This document shows, in pieces, positions 34,806 to 42,796 of a stretch of 64,000 nt of DNA (the stretch's first letter is position 1; every line of letters starts with the position of its first letter). Position numbers and translations under genes: made by a program. The stretch is from NCBI GenBank assembly GCA_019636655.1, contig JAHBXB010000008.1, positions 1 to 64,000 of the forward strand, in the 5' to 3' direction. Below the pieces are notes generated by a model. It searched no databases. It was not told the DNA's origin and saw nothing but the letters and a program-made list of their open reading frames with translations. The DNA comes from Phycisphaeraceae bacterium (GTDB lineage: Bacteria; Planctomycetota; Phycisphaerae; Phycisphaerales; UBA1924).

Positions 34806-35273
34806 CTACTTGAGTCCATCGCTCTCGATCTTGACCATCCCCATCATCGCCCGCATGGCCTTCGCGGCCTTCGCCTCGTCGGCGTCCGTGATCAGGTCGA
34901 TCAGCAGCTTGGGATCAATCTGCCACGACACGCCGAAGTGGTCGGTGATCCAGCCGCAGGCGACAGGTGTGCCGCCCGCAGCGACGAACTTGTCCCAGTA
35001 TTCATCGACCTGCTGCTGCGTGTCGCAGAGCACGGCGATGGAGATGCCCTGGCTGAACGTGAACTGCGGCCCCCCGTTGAGGGCCGTGAACGCGCGGCCG
35101 TCGAGCGTGAACTCAACGGTCATCACGCTGCCGGTCTTGAACGGCGACTGCGGCCCGAGGTCGGGGTATCGCGTGATGCGGAGGATCTTCGAGTTGGGGA
35201 AGATCGAGGTGTAGAACCGCGCCGCGTCTTCGGCCTGATCATTGAACGTCAGAAAGGTGCTGATTTGAGGCAT
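34806..35273 (-). CDS. VOC (glyoxalase-fold, PhnB-like) family protein
   Basis: A 155-residue protein of the PhnB/3-demethylubiquinone methyltransferase-like branch. Motifs are STFLTFNDQAEDAARFYTSI, SVMTVEFTLDGRAFTALNGG, FTFSQGISIAVLCDTQQQVD, GGTPVACGWITDHFGVSWQI and the C-terminal KAMRAMMGMVKIE. ATG at 35273 is used because the frame above it overlaps the next gene's end region without protein-like sequence. It sits between a small membrane protein gene and the SRPBCC gene. Function is unknown beyond fold. Confidence 0.88.
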   Translation of the reverse strand: MPQISTFLTFNDQAEDAARFYTSIFPNSKILRITRYPDLGPQSPFKTGSVMTVEFTLDGRAFTALNGGPQFTFSQGISIAVLCDTQQQVDEYWDKFVAAGGTPVACGWITDHFGVSWQIDPKLLIDLITDADEAKAAKAMRAMMGMVKIESDGLK

Positions 35274-35326
35274 CCACGATCGTACCCGGAGGCGCGGTCG
35301 CCAGCCTGATCGGACGACGAGCAAAA

Positions 35327-35701
35327 TCAGCCCGCACGCCTGCCCCGCGCCAGAAGCCCGCATGCAAGGAAGAGCACGCCCGGCAACGCAAAGATCACAA
35401 AGTACGGCCCGCCGGGCGGCCTTCCGGTCAGCCCGAAGCTCAGCGCGTAGAACGCGGCCAGAGACAGGACCGTGAGCACGCCGCCCCAGAGTTCACGCCA
35501 CCAGCCCAGGATCATCCCAAGCGAAACGCCGACGGGAAACAGCGCGATCATCCCCAACTCCCGAAGCGTCGGAACCCCCGGCTCCCCGCCGCCAAATGCG
35601 AACGCGGCAAGCATCCCGATGCTGGCGAGACTGCCGATCCGAGCCAACCACCGAAGCACATGGACGATGGGGCGGCCGGACGTTCGTGGCGTTGTGTGCA
35701 T
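35327..35701 (-). CDS. Small integral membrane protein, unknown
   Basis: A 124-residue protein with four predicted helices (LARIGSLASIGMLAAFAF, LGMIALFPVGVSLGMILGW, GGVLTVLSLAAFYALSF, YFVIFALPGVLFLACGLL). No family was recognised with confidence. ATG at 35701 has AAGGAGG 9 bases upstream, a strong reason for this start. A promoter-like pair with an overlapping palindrome lies just upstream. It leads a three-gene run with the VOC and SRPBCC genes. Confidence 0.75.
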   Translation of the reverse strand: MHTTPRTSGRPIVHVLRWLARIGSLASIGMLAAFAFGGGEPGVPTLRELGMIALFPVGVSLGMILGWWRELWGGVLTVLSLAAFYALSFGLTGRPPGGPYFVIFALPGVLFLACGLLARGRRAG

Positions 35702-35731
35702 GACAAGGGCCTCCTTGAAGGCTCTCACTTG

Positions 35732-35767
35732 TTAGCAAACGCTAGTGCACAATTTCACCGGCATCAA
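35732..35767 (-). promoter_or_regulatory. Putative promoter with overlapping operator-like palindrome
   Basis: On the minus strand: TTGATG (35762-35767), 17 bp, TAGCGT (35739-35744). The -10 lies inside the near-palindrome TTAGC-AAAC-GCTAG (35732-35745), suggesting a regulator site. It would drive the membrane protein-VOC-SRPBCC run. Confidence 0.4.
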
Positions 35768-35826
35768 GGCACCACACAGCCAGCGCGCAGGCGTGGCCAG
35801 GCCCGAGAGCGCGTCAGAGCCCTCGC

Positions 35827-36171
35827 TCAGTCCTTCACACCCTCGACCCGTCCCGCATCCGTGTACTTCGTTAGCGCCGCCGTCAGGTCGACGCCCATGA
35901 TGTTGGCCAGCGTCGCCAGCCACGCGAGCACATCCGCGAACTCTTCCTCCAGGTTCTCACGCTGCTCCCGGGTGATCGGCTTGGTCTTTCCCGCCCGATT
36001 GTCGTGCAGCGCGGTCGCTAGCTCTCCCACCTCTTCCATGAACAGCAGGAACGTCCCCGAGGCGCCCCGCGCCGAGTCGGTCGCGAAGTACCGCTCCCGG
36101 ATCAGGGACTGGAACGCGGCGACAGTCAGGGATGAATCGGGGGCCGGGCGGGAGGATGAATCGTTGGGCAT
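35827..36171 (-). CDS. MazG-like nucleotide pyrophosphohydrolase
   Basis: A 114-residue all-alpha NTP pyrophosphatase of the short MazG type. The metal-binding pattern EEVGE (around residue 46) and later EEEFADVLAW forms the EExxE...ExxD motif. It probably cleaves aberrant NTPs or dNTPs. ATG at 36171 is chosen; the longer frame crosses the divergent lipoprotein start. It is separated by 49 bp from the divergent COG3014-like gene. Confidence 0.88.
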   Translation of the reverse strand: MPNDSSSRPAPDSSLTVAAFQSLIRERYFATDSARGASGTFLLFMEEVGELATALHDNRAGKTKPITREQRENLEEEFADVLAWLATLANIMGVDLTAALTKYTDAGRVEGVKD

Positions 36172-36220
36172 CGTGCACGATACGCTTCCCCGCACGCCCC
36201 GGAGTTCGTCCCACGTCCCG

Positions 36221-37645
36221 ATGAGCCCCCACGACGCACCCAGCCATCCCGCCGTCCCCGTCGCAACCCGCACGCCGTGGCGGCTGCTTCCCGTTGTCGC
36301 GCTGTCACTGCTCCTGCTCACCGGCTGCGCGTTTCAGGAACAACGCACCTCGCTCCGGGCATTGGGGGCCAACGGCCAATGGGGGCAGGCGCTGCGGATG
36401 CTCGAGGAGCCCAAGGTCGAGAAACTCTACGAGCCCAACAACGAACTGCTGCTTTGGCTCGACCGCGGCTCGGCGGCGCTGGCGGTGGGCGACCCTCGCC
36501 TGGCCATCAACCAGTGGGAGAAGGCCGAGGCGTTCATGGAGGCGCACACCGAGCCCAATGCCGGCGACTTCATCGGGCAGTGGGTCATCAACGACACCGT
36601 CACGGAGTACATCGGGGACCCCTACGAGGCAATCTACGTCAACGTCTTCAAACTGGCCGCCCAACTGGAACTCGGCGTGATCAACGGCGGCGCAAGCGTC
36701 GAAGCCCGCCGGGCCGCGTCGAAGGCCAACCGCCTTCGCGACAGGTACCTTGTGTTCCGCAAGGCGGTCGTCTCCGAGGGCGGGGCCTCCGCCGTGAGCG
36801 AACGAGAGTCGTCGGGTGCACCCGTCGGCGAGTTTGTGGAATCGACCCTCGGCGCCTACCTGACCGCCGTCACCTTCATGGCCGACGGCGATCCCGCGAA
36901 CCAGGAAGTGGCCGCCCGGCGCCTGCAGGAGTCGATCACGGTCCAGGGGCCAGTGTACGGGCCGGTAAACGCGGCAGACTTTGACGGCCTCGGCTACCGG
37001 CGCCCGACGCCGCGCGACATGCTCGTGGTGGCCTTCTCCGGACAGGGGCCCACCAAGCGGGCCGAGAGTTTCGGACCAATCCCGATTTACACATGGCCGG
37101 TCTACTTCGAAATCCCCGTCGTTGTCCCCGGGTCGAGCGAGGTGGCGTCCGCCAGGGTGGTCATCGAACCCTCCGACCAGGCTGAAGGGGAGCCCGGGCC
37201 GCAGGCCCGCTCGGCGCCGCTGGCCCTCGTCGAGGACATGGGCCTCGTCGCCGTCGAGAACGACCGGCGACAGCAGCCGATCATCTACGCCCGAGCCTTC
37301 ATCCGCTCCACGGCCAAGGCCGCGGCGGCGTTCGCGGCGTCCCAGGCAGTCACCCAGAACGGCCAGAAGGGGGGCTGGACGACCGCAGCGGCGATCCTCG
37401 GCGGTCTGGCGTTCGTGACGGTGACCGAGCGGGCGGACCTGAGATGCTGGGAACTGCTCCCCGGCAAGGCCCACGTCGGCCTGCTTGCGATGCACGAAGG
37501 CGTGCAGCGGGTGCGGATCGAATACCTTGCCGCGAGCGGTGGACTGCTCTATGCCTCGCCGTGGCGGATCATCGGGCCGGGGTCGTACGCGCCCGGCGAG
37601 AACGGGGCGGGGTTGCATACCGTCATTGAGCAGTACTGGCGGTAG
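36221..37645 (+). CDS. COG3014-like lipoprotein
   Basis: A 474-residue lipoprotein with lipobox LTGC after a 20-residue hydrophobic segment. The N-terminal half has TPR-like helices (QWGQALRMLEEPKVEKLYEP, WLDRGSAALAVGDPRLAINQ), followed by YIGDPYEAIYVNVFKLAAQL. The C-terminal half is beta-rich and includes RADLRCWELLPGKAHVGLLA. This arrangement matches COG3014 proteins, which in gammaproteobacteria are encoded beside the PBP-activator LpoB, as here (49 bp upstream of the lpoB-like gene). Function is unknown; an envelope or peptidoglycan role is inferred from context. The start is ATG 36221, with a GGAG 16 bases upstream. Confidence 0.8.
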   Translation: MSPHDAPSHPAVPVATRTPWRLLPVVALSLLLLTGCAFQEQRTSLRALGANGQWGQALRMLEEPKVEKLYEPNNELLLWLDRGSAALAVGDPRLAINQWEKAEAFMEAHTEPNAGDFIGQWVINDTVTEYIGDPYEAIYVNVFKLAAQLELGVINGGASVEARRAASKANRLRDRYLVFRKAVVSEGGASAVSERESSGAPVGEFVESTLGAYLTAVTFMADGDPANQEVAARRLQESITVQGPVYGPVNAADFDGLGYRRPTPRDMLVVAFSGQGPTKRAESFGPIPIYTWPVYFEIPVVVPGSSEVASARVVIEPSDQAEGEPGPQARSAPLALVEDMGLVAVENDRRQQPIIYARAFIRSTAKAAAAFAASQAVTQNGQKGGWTTAAAILGGLAFVTVTERADLRCWELLPGKAHVGLLAMHEGVQRVRIEYLAASGGLLYASPWRIIGPGSYAPGENGAGLHTVIEQYWR

Positions 37646-37694
37646 GACCGAAGCGGTACAGGTACAGGCCCCCAGGGGCGTCCAGGAGACGGCG

Positions 37695-38303
37695 ATGACA
37701 AGGTGCGTGATCGTGGCAGGACTGGCCGTGACCCTCTCGCTCGCCTGGCTCGGCGGGTGCTCGAAGAACATGACGGTGACGAGGACCGACCCGGAGAACG
37801 TCGTCGACCTCGACTACCGGTTCAACGCCGACGACGCCCGCGAGGTGTACAAGGCGACCGTGGACGACGCACTCTTCCGCAAGTGGATCGACAACTGGAT
37901 GGGCTCACACGGCGGCGCCAAGCCGATCGTCGTGATCGGCCCGATCAAGAACGACACGCAGGACTACATCGTCACCGCCAACTTCACCGAAGAGTGGCAG
38001 CGAGAACTGCTGAACTCCGAGCGCGTACGGTTCGTCGCCTCGAAGGAGGACCGCCCCGACATCCGCGAGGAGCGGCAACAGGGTCAGGATTGGAACACCC
38101 CCGAGACCCGCAAGCAGATGCGGGCCGAGACCGGCGCCGACCTCATCCTGCTCGGCCGCGTCACCGACGACAAGCAGAAGTCGCTGGACGGCAAGCAGAT
38201 CGTCGCGCAGTACCGGGTCGGTCTGCAACTGTGGAACATCGAGTCCAACGAACTGCTGTGGAGCGGCTCGAAGGAGATCAAGAAGCTCGCCCGCATCAAC
38301 TGA
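37695..38303 (+). CDS. LpoB-like penicillin-binding-protein activator lipoprotein
   Basis: A 202-residue lipoprotein with lipobox LGGC (Cys22). The LpoB/PF13036-type domain shows KPIVVIGPIKNDTQDYIVTA, then SERVRFVASKEDRPDIREER, TGADLILLGRVTDDKQKSLD and VGLQLWNIESNELLWSGSKE. In enterobacteria LpoB stimulates the peptidoglycan synthase PBP1b from the outer membrane. The PBP partner in planctomycetes is often missing, so the role here is open. An AGGAGACGGCG Shine-Dalgarno precedes the ATG at 37695. It is co-oriented with the COG3014-like gene. Confidence 0.88.
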   Translation: MTRCVIVAGLAVTLSLAWLGGCSKNMTVTRTDPENVVDLDYRFNADDAREVYKATVDDALFRKWIDNWMGSHGGAKPIVVIGPIKNDTQDYIVTANFTEEWQRELLNSERVRFVASKEDRPDIREERQQGQDWNTPETRKQMRAETGADLILLGRVTDDKQKSLDGKQIVAQYRVGLQLWNIESNELLWSGSKEIKKLARIN

Positions 38304-38357
38304 GCCGCCCGCCGCGGGTTTCCGTGCAGTCGCCCGAGACAAGGACCGGTTCCTGCG

Positions 38358-39632
38358 ATGCCACTGAGTTCCGCTGAAGAGTCCCTCTGCCGGCTGATCG
38401 CGTCGCGGCACGCGGCGATGGTGGAAGATCTCCGCCTGCTGGTGGCGATTCCCACCGGCCAGAACCACGCGCCGGGCCTCGACCAGACCCGGTCGGTGCT
38501 GACGTCCAGGCTGGCCGCGCTCGGGGCCGACGCAGAGTCCATCCCGGGCGACCCGCGCCCAGAGTGGCTGTATGGCGCCGGCACGTCGTCGCCCGCCCCC
38601 CCGACGGCGGTGTGCCGCCGTCACGCCGGGATCGCCGGTCGGGAGGTGCTGCTCGCCGGACACCTGGACACGGTGCACGACCCGGCCTCATCGTTCCGCG
38701 AACTCACGATCTCGGCCGATGGGAAGACGGCGACCGGGCCCGGTGTGGTCGACATGAAGGGCGGGCTGGTCATTGCGGTCCATGCACTCGAAGCCCTCGA
38801 ATCGGCCGGACTGCGGCTCCCCTGGACCTTTTTGCTGAACTCCGATGAGGAAACGGGGTCCTACCACAGTGAGCGGGCGATCCGCGCCGAGTCGGCGCGC
38901 GTCGCGAGTGGGGGGGCTGGAGGCGCGGCAGGCGTTGGACTCGCGCTGGAGCCGGCGACCGCCGACGGAGGCCTCGTCGTCGAGCGATCGGGGGCCGGCC
39001 AGTTCATGCTCGAGGTCCACGGCAAGTCCGCCCACGTCGGCCGCGACTTCGCATCCGGCATCTCCGCCGTGATGGCCCTGGCCCGCTGCATCGTGGACAT
39101 CGATCACATCTCCAATCCCGCGGCCGGGCGGATCGCGAGCGTCGGCCCGCTCCGCGGCTCCTCGGCGACCAATGTCGTGCCGGACCTCGCGTGCGCGTGG
39201 GGCAACGTCCGGTTCACGGATCAGACCGCCGCCGACGATCTGTCCAGCAGCCTCACGGAGATCGCCGAGCAACACTCCGGCTCCGCGGGCGCCCTCCCAC
39301 GCATCACGGTCAAGACCTCGTTCATCCGCGCCGCCAAGCCCGCCGGCGAGGCGGTCATGCGGCTGGCCGAGGCCTATCGCGCCATCAACCTGGACCTCCC
39401 GGGCGGCCCGATCGAGGTGCCCTTTGCCAGAACCGCCGGCGTCTGCGACGGGAACGTCATGCAGTCAGCCGGGCTCGCCTGCATCGATACCGTCGGCGTC
39501 CGCGGCGGCGGCCTTCACACCCCGGAGGAGTGGATCGAGATCGATTCGCTGACCACGCGCTGCCAGGCCCTCGCGTTGCTGATGCTCAGGCTCCAGCCCG
39601 AGCCGGTGGACGCCGGACGATTCGGCCGATAG
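38358..39632 (+). CDS. M20-family metallopeptidase (CPG2-like)
   Basis: A 424-residue zinc aminoacylase or carboxypeptidase. Metal ligands appear in order: LLAGHLDTVHDP (His), GPGVVDMKGG (Asp), LLNSDEETGSYHSERAI (catalytic and bridging Glu), and the C-terminal GVRGGGLHTPEEW (His). The dimerisation lid domain (about 190-310, MLEVHGKSAHVGRDFASGIS) is present. Substrate is unknown; relatives include glutamate carboxypeptidase and acetylornithine deacetylase. A class III aminotransferase gene follows by 68 bp, hinting at amino-acid metabolism. Confidence 0.9.
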   Translation: MPLSSAEESLCRLIASRHAAMVEDLRLLVAIPTGQNHAPGLDQTRSVLTSRLAALGADAESIPGDPRPEWLYGAGTSSPAPPTAVCRRHAGIAGREVLLAGHLDTVHDPASSFRELTISADGKTATGPGVVDMKGGLVIAVHALEALESAGLRLPWTFLLNSDEETGSYHSERAIRAESARVASGGAGGAAGVGLALEPATADGGLVVERSGAGQFMLEVHGKSAHVGRDFASGISAVMALARCIVDIDHISNPAAGRIASVGPLRGSSATNVVPDLACAWGNVRFTDQTAADDLSSSLTEIAEQHSGSAGALPRITVKTSFIRAAKPAGEAVMRLAEAYRAINLDLPGGPIEVPFARTAGVCDGNVMQSAGLACIDTVGVRGGGLHTPEEWIEIDSLTTRCQALALLMLRLQPEPVDAGRFGR

Positions 39633-39700
39633 ACAGGAACTACCCCCTCGGGACGCGAACAATCCGCTAGGCCTCACCCAGCGCACCAGGACCACATTGC

Positions 39701-41182
39701 ATGACACCAGCCACCACCAAGCCCGCACCCGCCGCACCGCCGCACCCCGCCGCCACGATCGGTGATCAGATCCGATCGAGCCCCGCGGTGACGAAGGCTA
39801 TCGACCAGATCGCTTCCGACATCCGGTCCCGCTCCGCGGCGATCACCGACGTCCGGCCGGCCAATCCGGCGCTGGCCCAGACATACGAGGCGCTGCTCAA
39901 GGAGGTCACCGAACTCCGCGGCCGGCCCCTGTACTACCCCTACCTCGGCTCCGGCGCCGGCAACGGCGCGCTCGTGGAACTGATGGACGGATCGGTCAAG
40001 TGGGACATGATCTCGGGCATCGGAGTCCACTTCTTCGGCCACGGCGACGACGGCCTCACTCGCGCAGCGCTCGAGGGCGCCCTGAGCGACACTGTGCAGA
40101 ACGGCAACCTGCAGAGCGACTGGTCGCAGTACCGGTTCATGCAGTCCCTCGTGAGGCTGGCCAAACGCAGCAGCCGCCTCCGCTACGGGTTCGCCACGAC
40201 CTCCGGCTGCATGGCCAACGAGAACGCCATCAAGGTCTGCTACCAGAAGAACCAGCCGGCCAGCCGCGTGATCGCCTTCCGCGACTGCTTCATGGGCCGG
40301 TCGGTCACGATGACGCAGATCGGTGATACCGCGGCGTACCGGGTCGGTATCCCACTCTCGACACAGGTGGACTACATGCCCTTCTGGGACGCCGCCGCCG
40401 CGCGCCGGATGGGCGAGGCCGAGTTCACGAAGATGTGCGTCTCGCACCTCGAGCAGTACATCGAGCGCTATCCCCGGCAGCACGCCGCGTTCATCTTCGA
40501 ACTGGTGCAGGGCGAGGGCGGATTCAACGCCGCCCCGCGCGAGTTCTTCGTCGCGCTGATGGAAGTCTGCCGCAAGCACGGCATCGCCGTCTGGGACGAC
40601 GAGATCCAGACCTTCGGCCGGACCGAGTCGATGTTCGCGTACGACCGGCTCGGCCTGGGCGAGCTGGTGGACGTCCTGACCGTCGGCAAGATGACGCAGG
40701 CCTGCGCGACGCTCTGGACGCAGGAGTACAACCCCGGTCCCGGGCTGATCTCCGGAACGTTCACCAGCTCGGCCGTCGCGTTCAGCGTCGGCGCCCACGT
40801 CCTCGAGCGGCTCGAAGGGGGCGGGTACTACGGCGCCGAAGGATCCAACGCGAAGCACTTCGCGGCGTTTGCTTCCCAGGTCCGCTCGCTGGCCTCAAGA
40901 CGGCCGGAGTGGTTCCCGCCCGCTGTGGCGCCGTACCAGATCACTGACATCGTCGGCGGTAACGGCGGCATGATGCGGTTCACGCCCTTCGGCGGCGCTA
41001 AGGAGCGCGTCATCAAGGCGTGCACGCACCTGTACAACGAGGGCGTGATCGCGTTCTACTGCGGTCACGGCCCATACCACATCCGGCTGCTCCCTCCGCT
41101 GGGTGTGATGAAGGAGGCCGACTGGCCCCGCGTCTTTGCCCGGATCGAGAAGGGCCTCGCCGTCGCCGCGTCCCACGTCTGA
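39701..41182 (+). CDS. Class III PLP-dependent aminotransferase
   Basis: A 493-residue fold type I enzyme. Motifs are the phosphate-binding ATTSGCMANENAIKVC, EDVVGEG-like ELVQGEGGFNAAP, cofactor Asp in AVWDDEIQTFGRTESMF, and the PLP lysine in VLTVGKMTQACATLW. The N-terminal extension of about 70 residues is longer than in acetylornithine aminotransferases. C-terminal TPFGGAKERVIKACTHLYNE and HIRLLPPLGVM are typical. Substrate could be an omega-amino acid (acetylornithine, ornithine, lysine or GABA); the neighbour M20 peptidase supports amino-acid turnover but does not settle it. Confidence 0.9.
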   Translation: MTPATTKPAPAAPPHPAATIGDQIRSSPAVTKAIDQIASDIRSRSAAITDVRPANPALAQTYEALLKEVTELRGRPLYYPYLGSGAGNGALVELMDGSVKWDMISGIGVHFFGHGDDGLTRAALEGALSDTVQNGNLQSDWSQYRFMQSLVRLAKRSSRLRYGFATTSGCMANENAIKVCYQKNQPASRVIAFRDCFMGRSVTMTQIGDTAAYRVGIPLSTQVDYMPFWDAAAARRMGEAEFTKMCVSHLEQYIERYPRQHAAFIFELVQGEGGFNAAPREFFVALMEVCRKHGIAVWDDEIQTFGRTESMFAYDRLGLGELVDVLTVGKMTQACATLWTQEYNPGPGLISGTFTSSAVAFSVGAHVLERLEGGGYYGAEGSNAKHFAAFASQVRSLASRRPEWFPPAVAPYQITDIVGGNGGMMRFTPFGGAKERVIKACTHLYNEGVIAFYCGHGPYHIRLLPPLGVMKEADWPRVFARIEKGLAVAASHV

Positions 41183-41200
41183 TCGCGACCAAGCCTGCCC

Positions 41201-41968
41201 TCAGTCCCCTTCCTCGTCCTCGTCGGGGCCCGCCTGGCGGACCCGGCCCGCGCCTTGTTCATTCCGCGCGCGAGCCGCCTCCCGGCATGCCTCGGCCAGG
41301 GTCTGGTGCAGCTTCTCGTGATCCGGCAGCGCCCCGAGGCGGTCGTACAGCGCCTGGACGCGCGATTCCGCGGGAGCCGTCCGTCCCACCTCGGCGATCG
41401 CGAAGTCCCCGAGCGACTCGTTCGCGGCAAGGAACCAGGTTCGATCAGGGAGGGTGTCTCGCCCTGCGGCGGCCGTCTTGCCGCGTGAAGCCTTCGAGAC
41501 CTTCGCCGCCGGTGACTGCGGCGGGCGGACCCGCGTTCGCACCGTCACCGGGCCAACCGTGACGATCGGCCAGAGCCCGTCGCGCGTCGTCGGCTCCCGA
41601 ACGGTGATGATCACCGGCACCTGCCTCCGGTCGGCCTCTTCGCGGAGCATCCGCCCGTCAACCCCGACCCGCGGTGGGCTGACCAGATAGCACCCGGGCT
41701 TGAGCTGCTGCGACGAAGGGAGCGCCCCGTCAACGACATAGACCTCCGCGGCGTCAAACGCCAGATCACGCTTCTGGCGCCGGGCCTCCTGCAAGGGAAG
41801 CAGGATCCGCGCCATCCGCTCGTAATCCGCCGCCGCTAGCGCCTTCGCCAGCGCCTCGGCGCACTCCTGCTCCGCATCAAAGTAGCGGCCGGCGACCAGA
41901 TGACGGCTCGCCCGATCCATGAGTTGATCGAGCTTCGTCGACTCCTTGTCTCGACCTGATGGCGGCAC
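41201..41968 (-). CDS. Conserved-looking hypothetical protein
   Basis: A 255-residue soluble protein. The N-terminal 70 residues are TPR-like helices (SRHLVAGRYFDAEQECAEAL). The middle (QQLKPGCYLVSPPRVGVDGR through PVIITVREPTTRDGLWPIVT) is beta-rich. The C-terminus is helical and highly acidic (GPDEDEEGD). No family was recognised. The start is GTG at 41968. It lies 51 bp downstream of the next minus-strand hypothetical gene and may be co-transcribed. The stop lies 18 bp from that of the convergent aminotransferase gene. Confidence 0.6.
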   Translation of the reverse strand: MPPSGRDKESTKLDQLMDRASRHLVAGRYFDAEQECAEALAKALAAADYERMARILLPLQEARRQKRDLAFDAAEVYVVDGALPSSQQLKPGCYLVSPPRVGVDGRMLREEADRRQVPVIITVREPTTRDGLWPIVTVGPVTVRTRVRPPQSPAAKVSKASRGKTAAAGRDTLPDRTWFLAANESLGDFAIAEVGRTAPAESRVQALYDRLGALPDHEKLHQTLAEACREAARARNEQGAGRVRQAGPDEDEEGD

Positions 41969-42019
41969 GAGTCCCCTTCTCTCCGCGAAGACCGCGGCTG
42001 ACGATCCGACGCGCCGAGG

Positions 42020-42637
42020 CTAGCCCGGCCGTATCACCCGGGCCATCCCGGTCAGCACCTCGCCCCACACGCCCGCCTGACCGTCCAGCTCGTACTCCAG
42101 CACATCCGCGAGCCCGCTCCAGTCCTTCGCCTCGATCGACCGCTTCACCTCCGCCAGTTGCACCGCAAGCCCCGCTGCCGCATCGGATACCGACGACCCG
42201 TCCGCCGTCGGTCCGGCCTTGAGCGTGGCAAGGTCCAGCCCGAGCAGAGCCGCCCCCTGGTCCACCACCGTCCGAACCTGGTCCCACACCGCCAGCGCGC
42301 TGGCCAGATGCCTCAGCCCCGCCTCAACCTCGCCCGCCTGCACCGCCCGCGCCGCCGCCTGCTGTTCCGCCCTCGCGCTGGCCAGCACCTCGGCCGCATC
42401 GGCCAGGGTGACCGCCACAAGGCTCCGCGGCTCGGCCGTCACAAACCGCACCTCGGCGTCCGGCCGCTCGTCCTCCGTCGGATGGTCCAGCAGGTCGGTG
42501 GCCATCGCCTCGCCATCGAGCATCGCCTCGACCACGACACGGCTGCGAGACTGCGCCGCCAGGCAGGCCGCGCCGACAGCCGCCGCGAGAGTCGGCCGCT
42601 CGATTGCAATCTCTTGGTTATCGACGTACACCCGCAT
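42020..42637 (-). CDS. Hypothetical protein
   Basis: A 205-residue protein starting MRVYVDNQEIAIERPTLAAA; the opening recalls a small beta-grasp/ubiquitin-like strand pair, then a long helical region (AEVLASARAEQQAAARAVQA, VWDQVRTVVDQGAALLGLDL). No family was recognised. It probably forms a pair with the 255-residue gene downstream. ATG at 42637 is used because the frame above it overlaps the divergent cinA start. About 160 bp separate it from cinA. Confidence 0.65.
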   Translation of the reverse strand: MRVYVDNQEIAIERPTLAAAVGAACLAAQSRSRVVVEAMLDGEAMATDLLDHPTEDERPDAEVRFVTAEPRSLVAVTLADAAEVLASARAEQQAAARAVQAGEVEAGLRHLASALAVWDQVRTVVDQGAALLGLDLATLKAGPTADGSSVSDAAAGLAVQLAEVKRSIEAKDWSGLADVLEYELDGQAGVWGEVLTGMARVIRPG

Positions 42638-42796
42638 GGCAGCCTCCGAAAGCCCCGTCACTGTATCGGATCTCGGCGCCCCCGGAGTTCCAGTCCCGTG
42701 AAGCCGGCCAGAGCGGCGACGGCGACGTCGGATCACTGGCTCCGTAGACTCAGCCCTCGCCCACACGGCCGGATTCGACCCCGGCGGGCCCACCGG

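Noticed and set aside
33540-35309. Long plus-strand open frame across marR, SRPBCC and VOC genes
   Set aside because: It crosses three genes with clear motifs on the other strand and has no domain of its own.
32936-35767. Genomic island with att repeats at tRNA-Pro
   Set aside because: No integrase and no second copy of the tRNA 3' end were found in the window; kept only as a weak finding.
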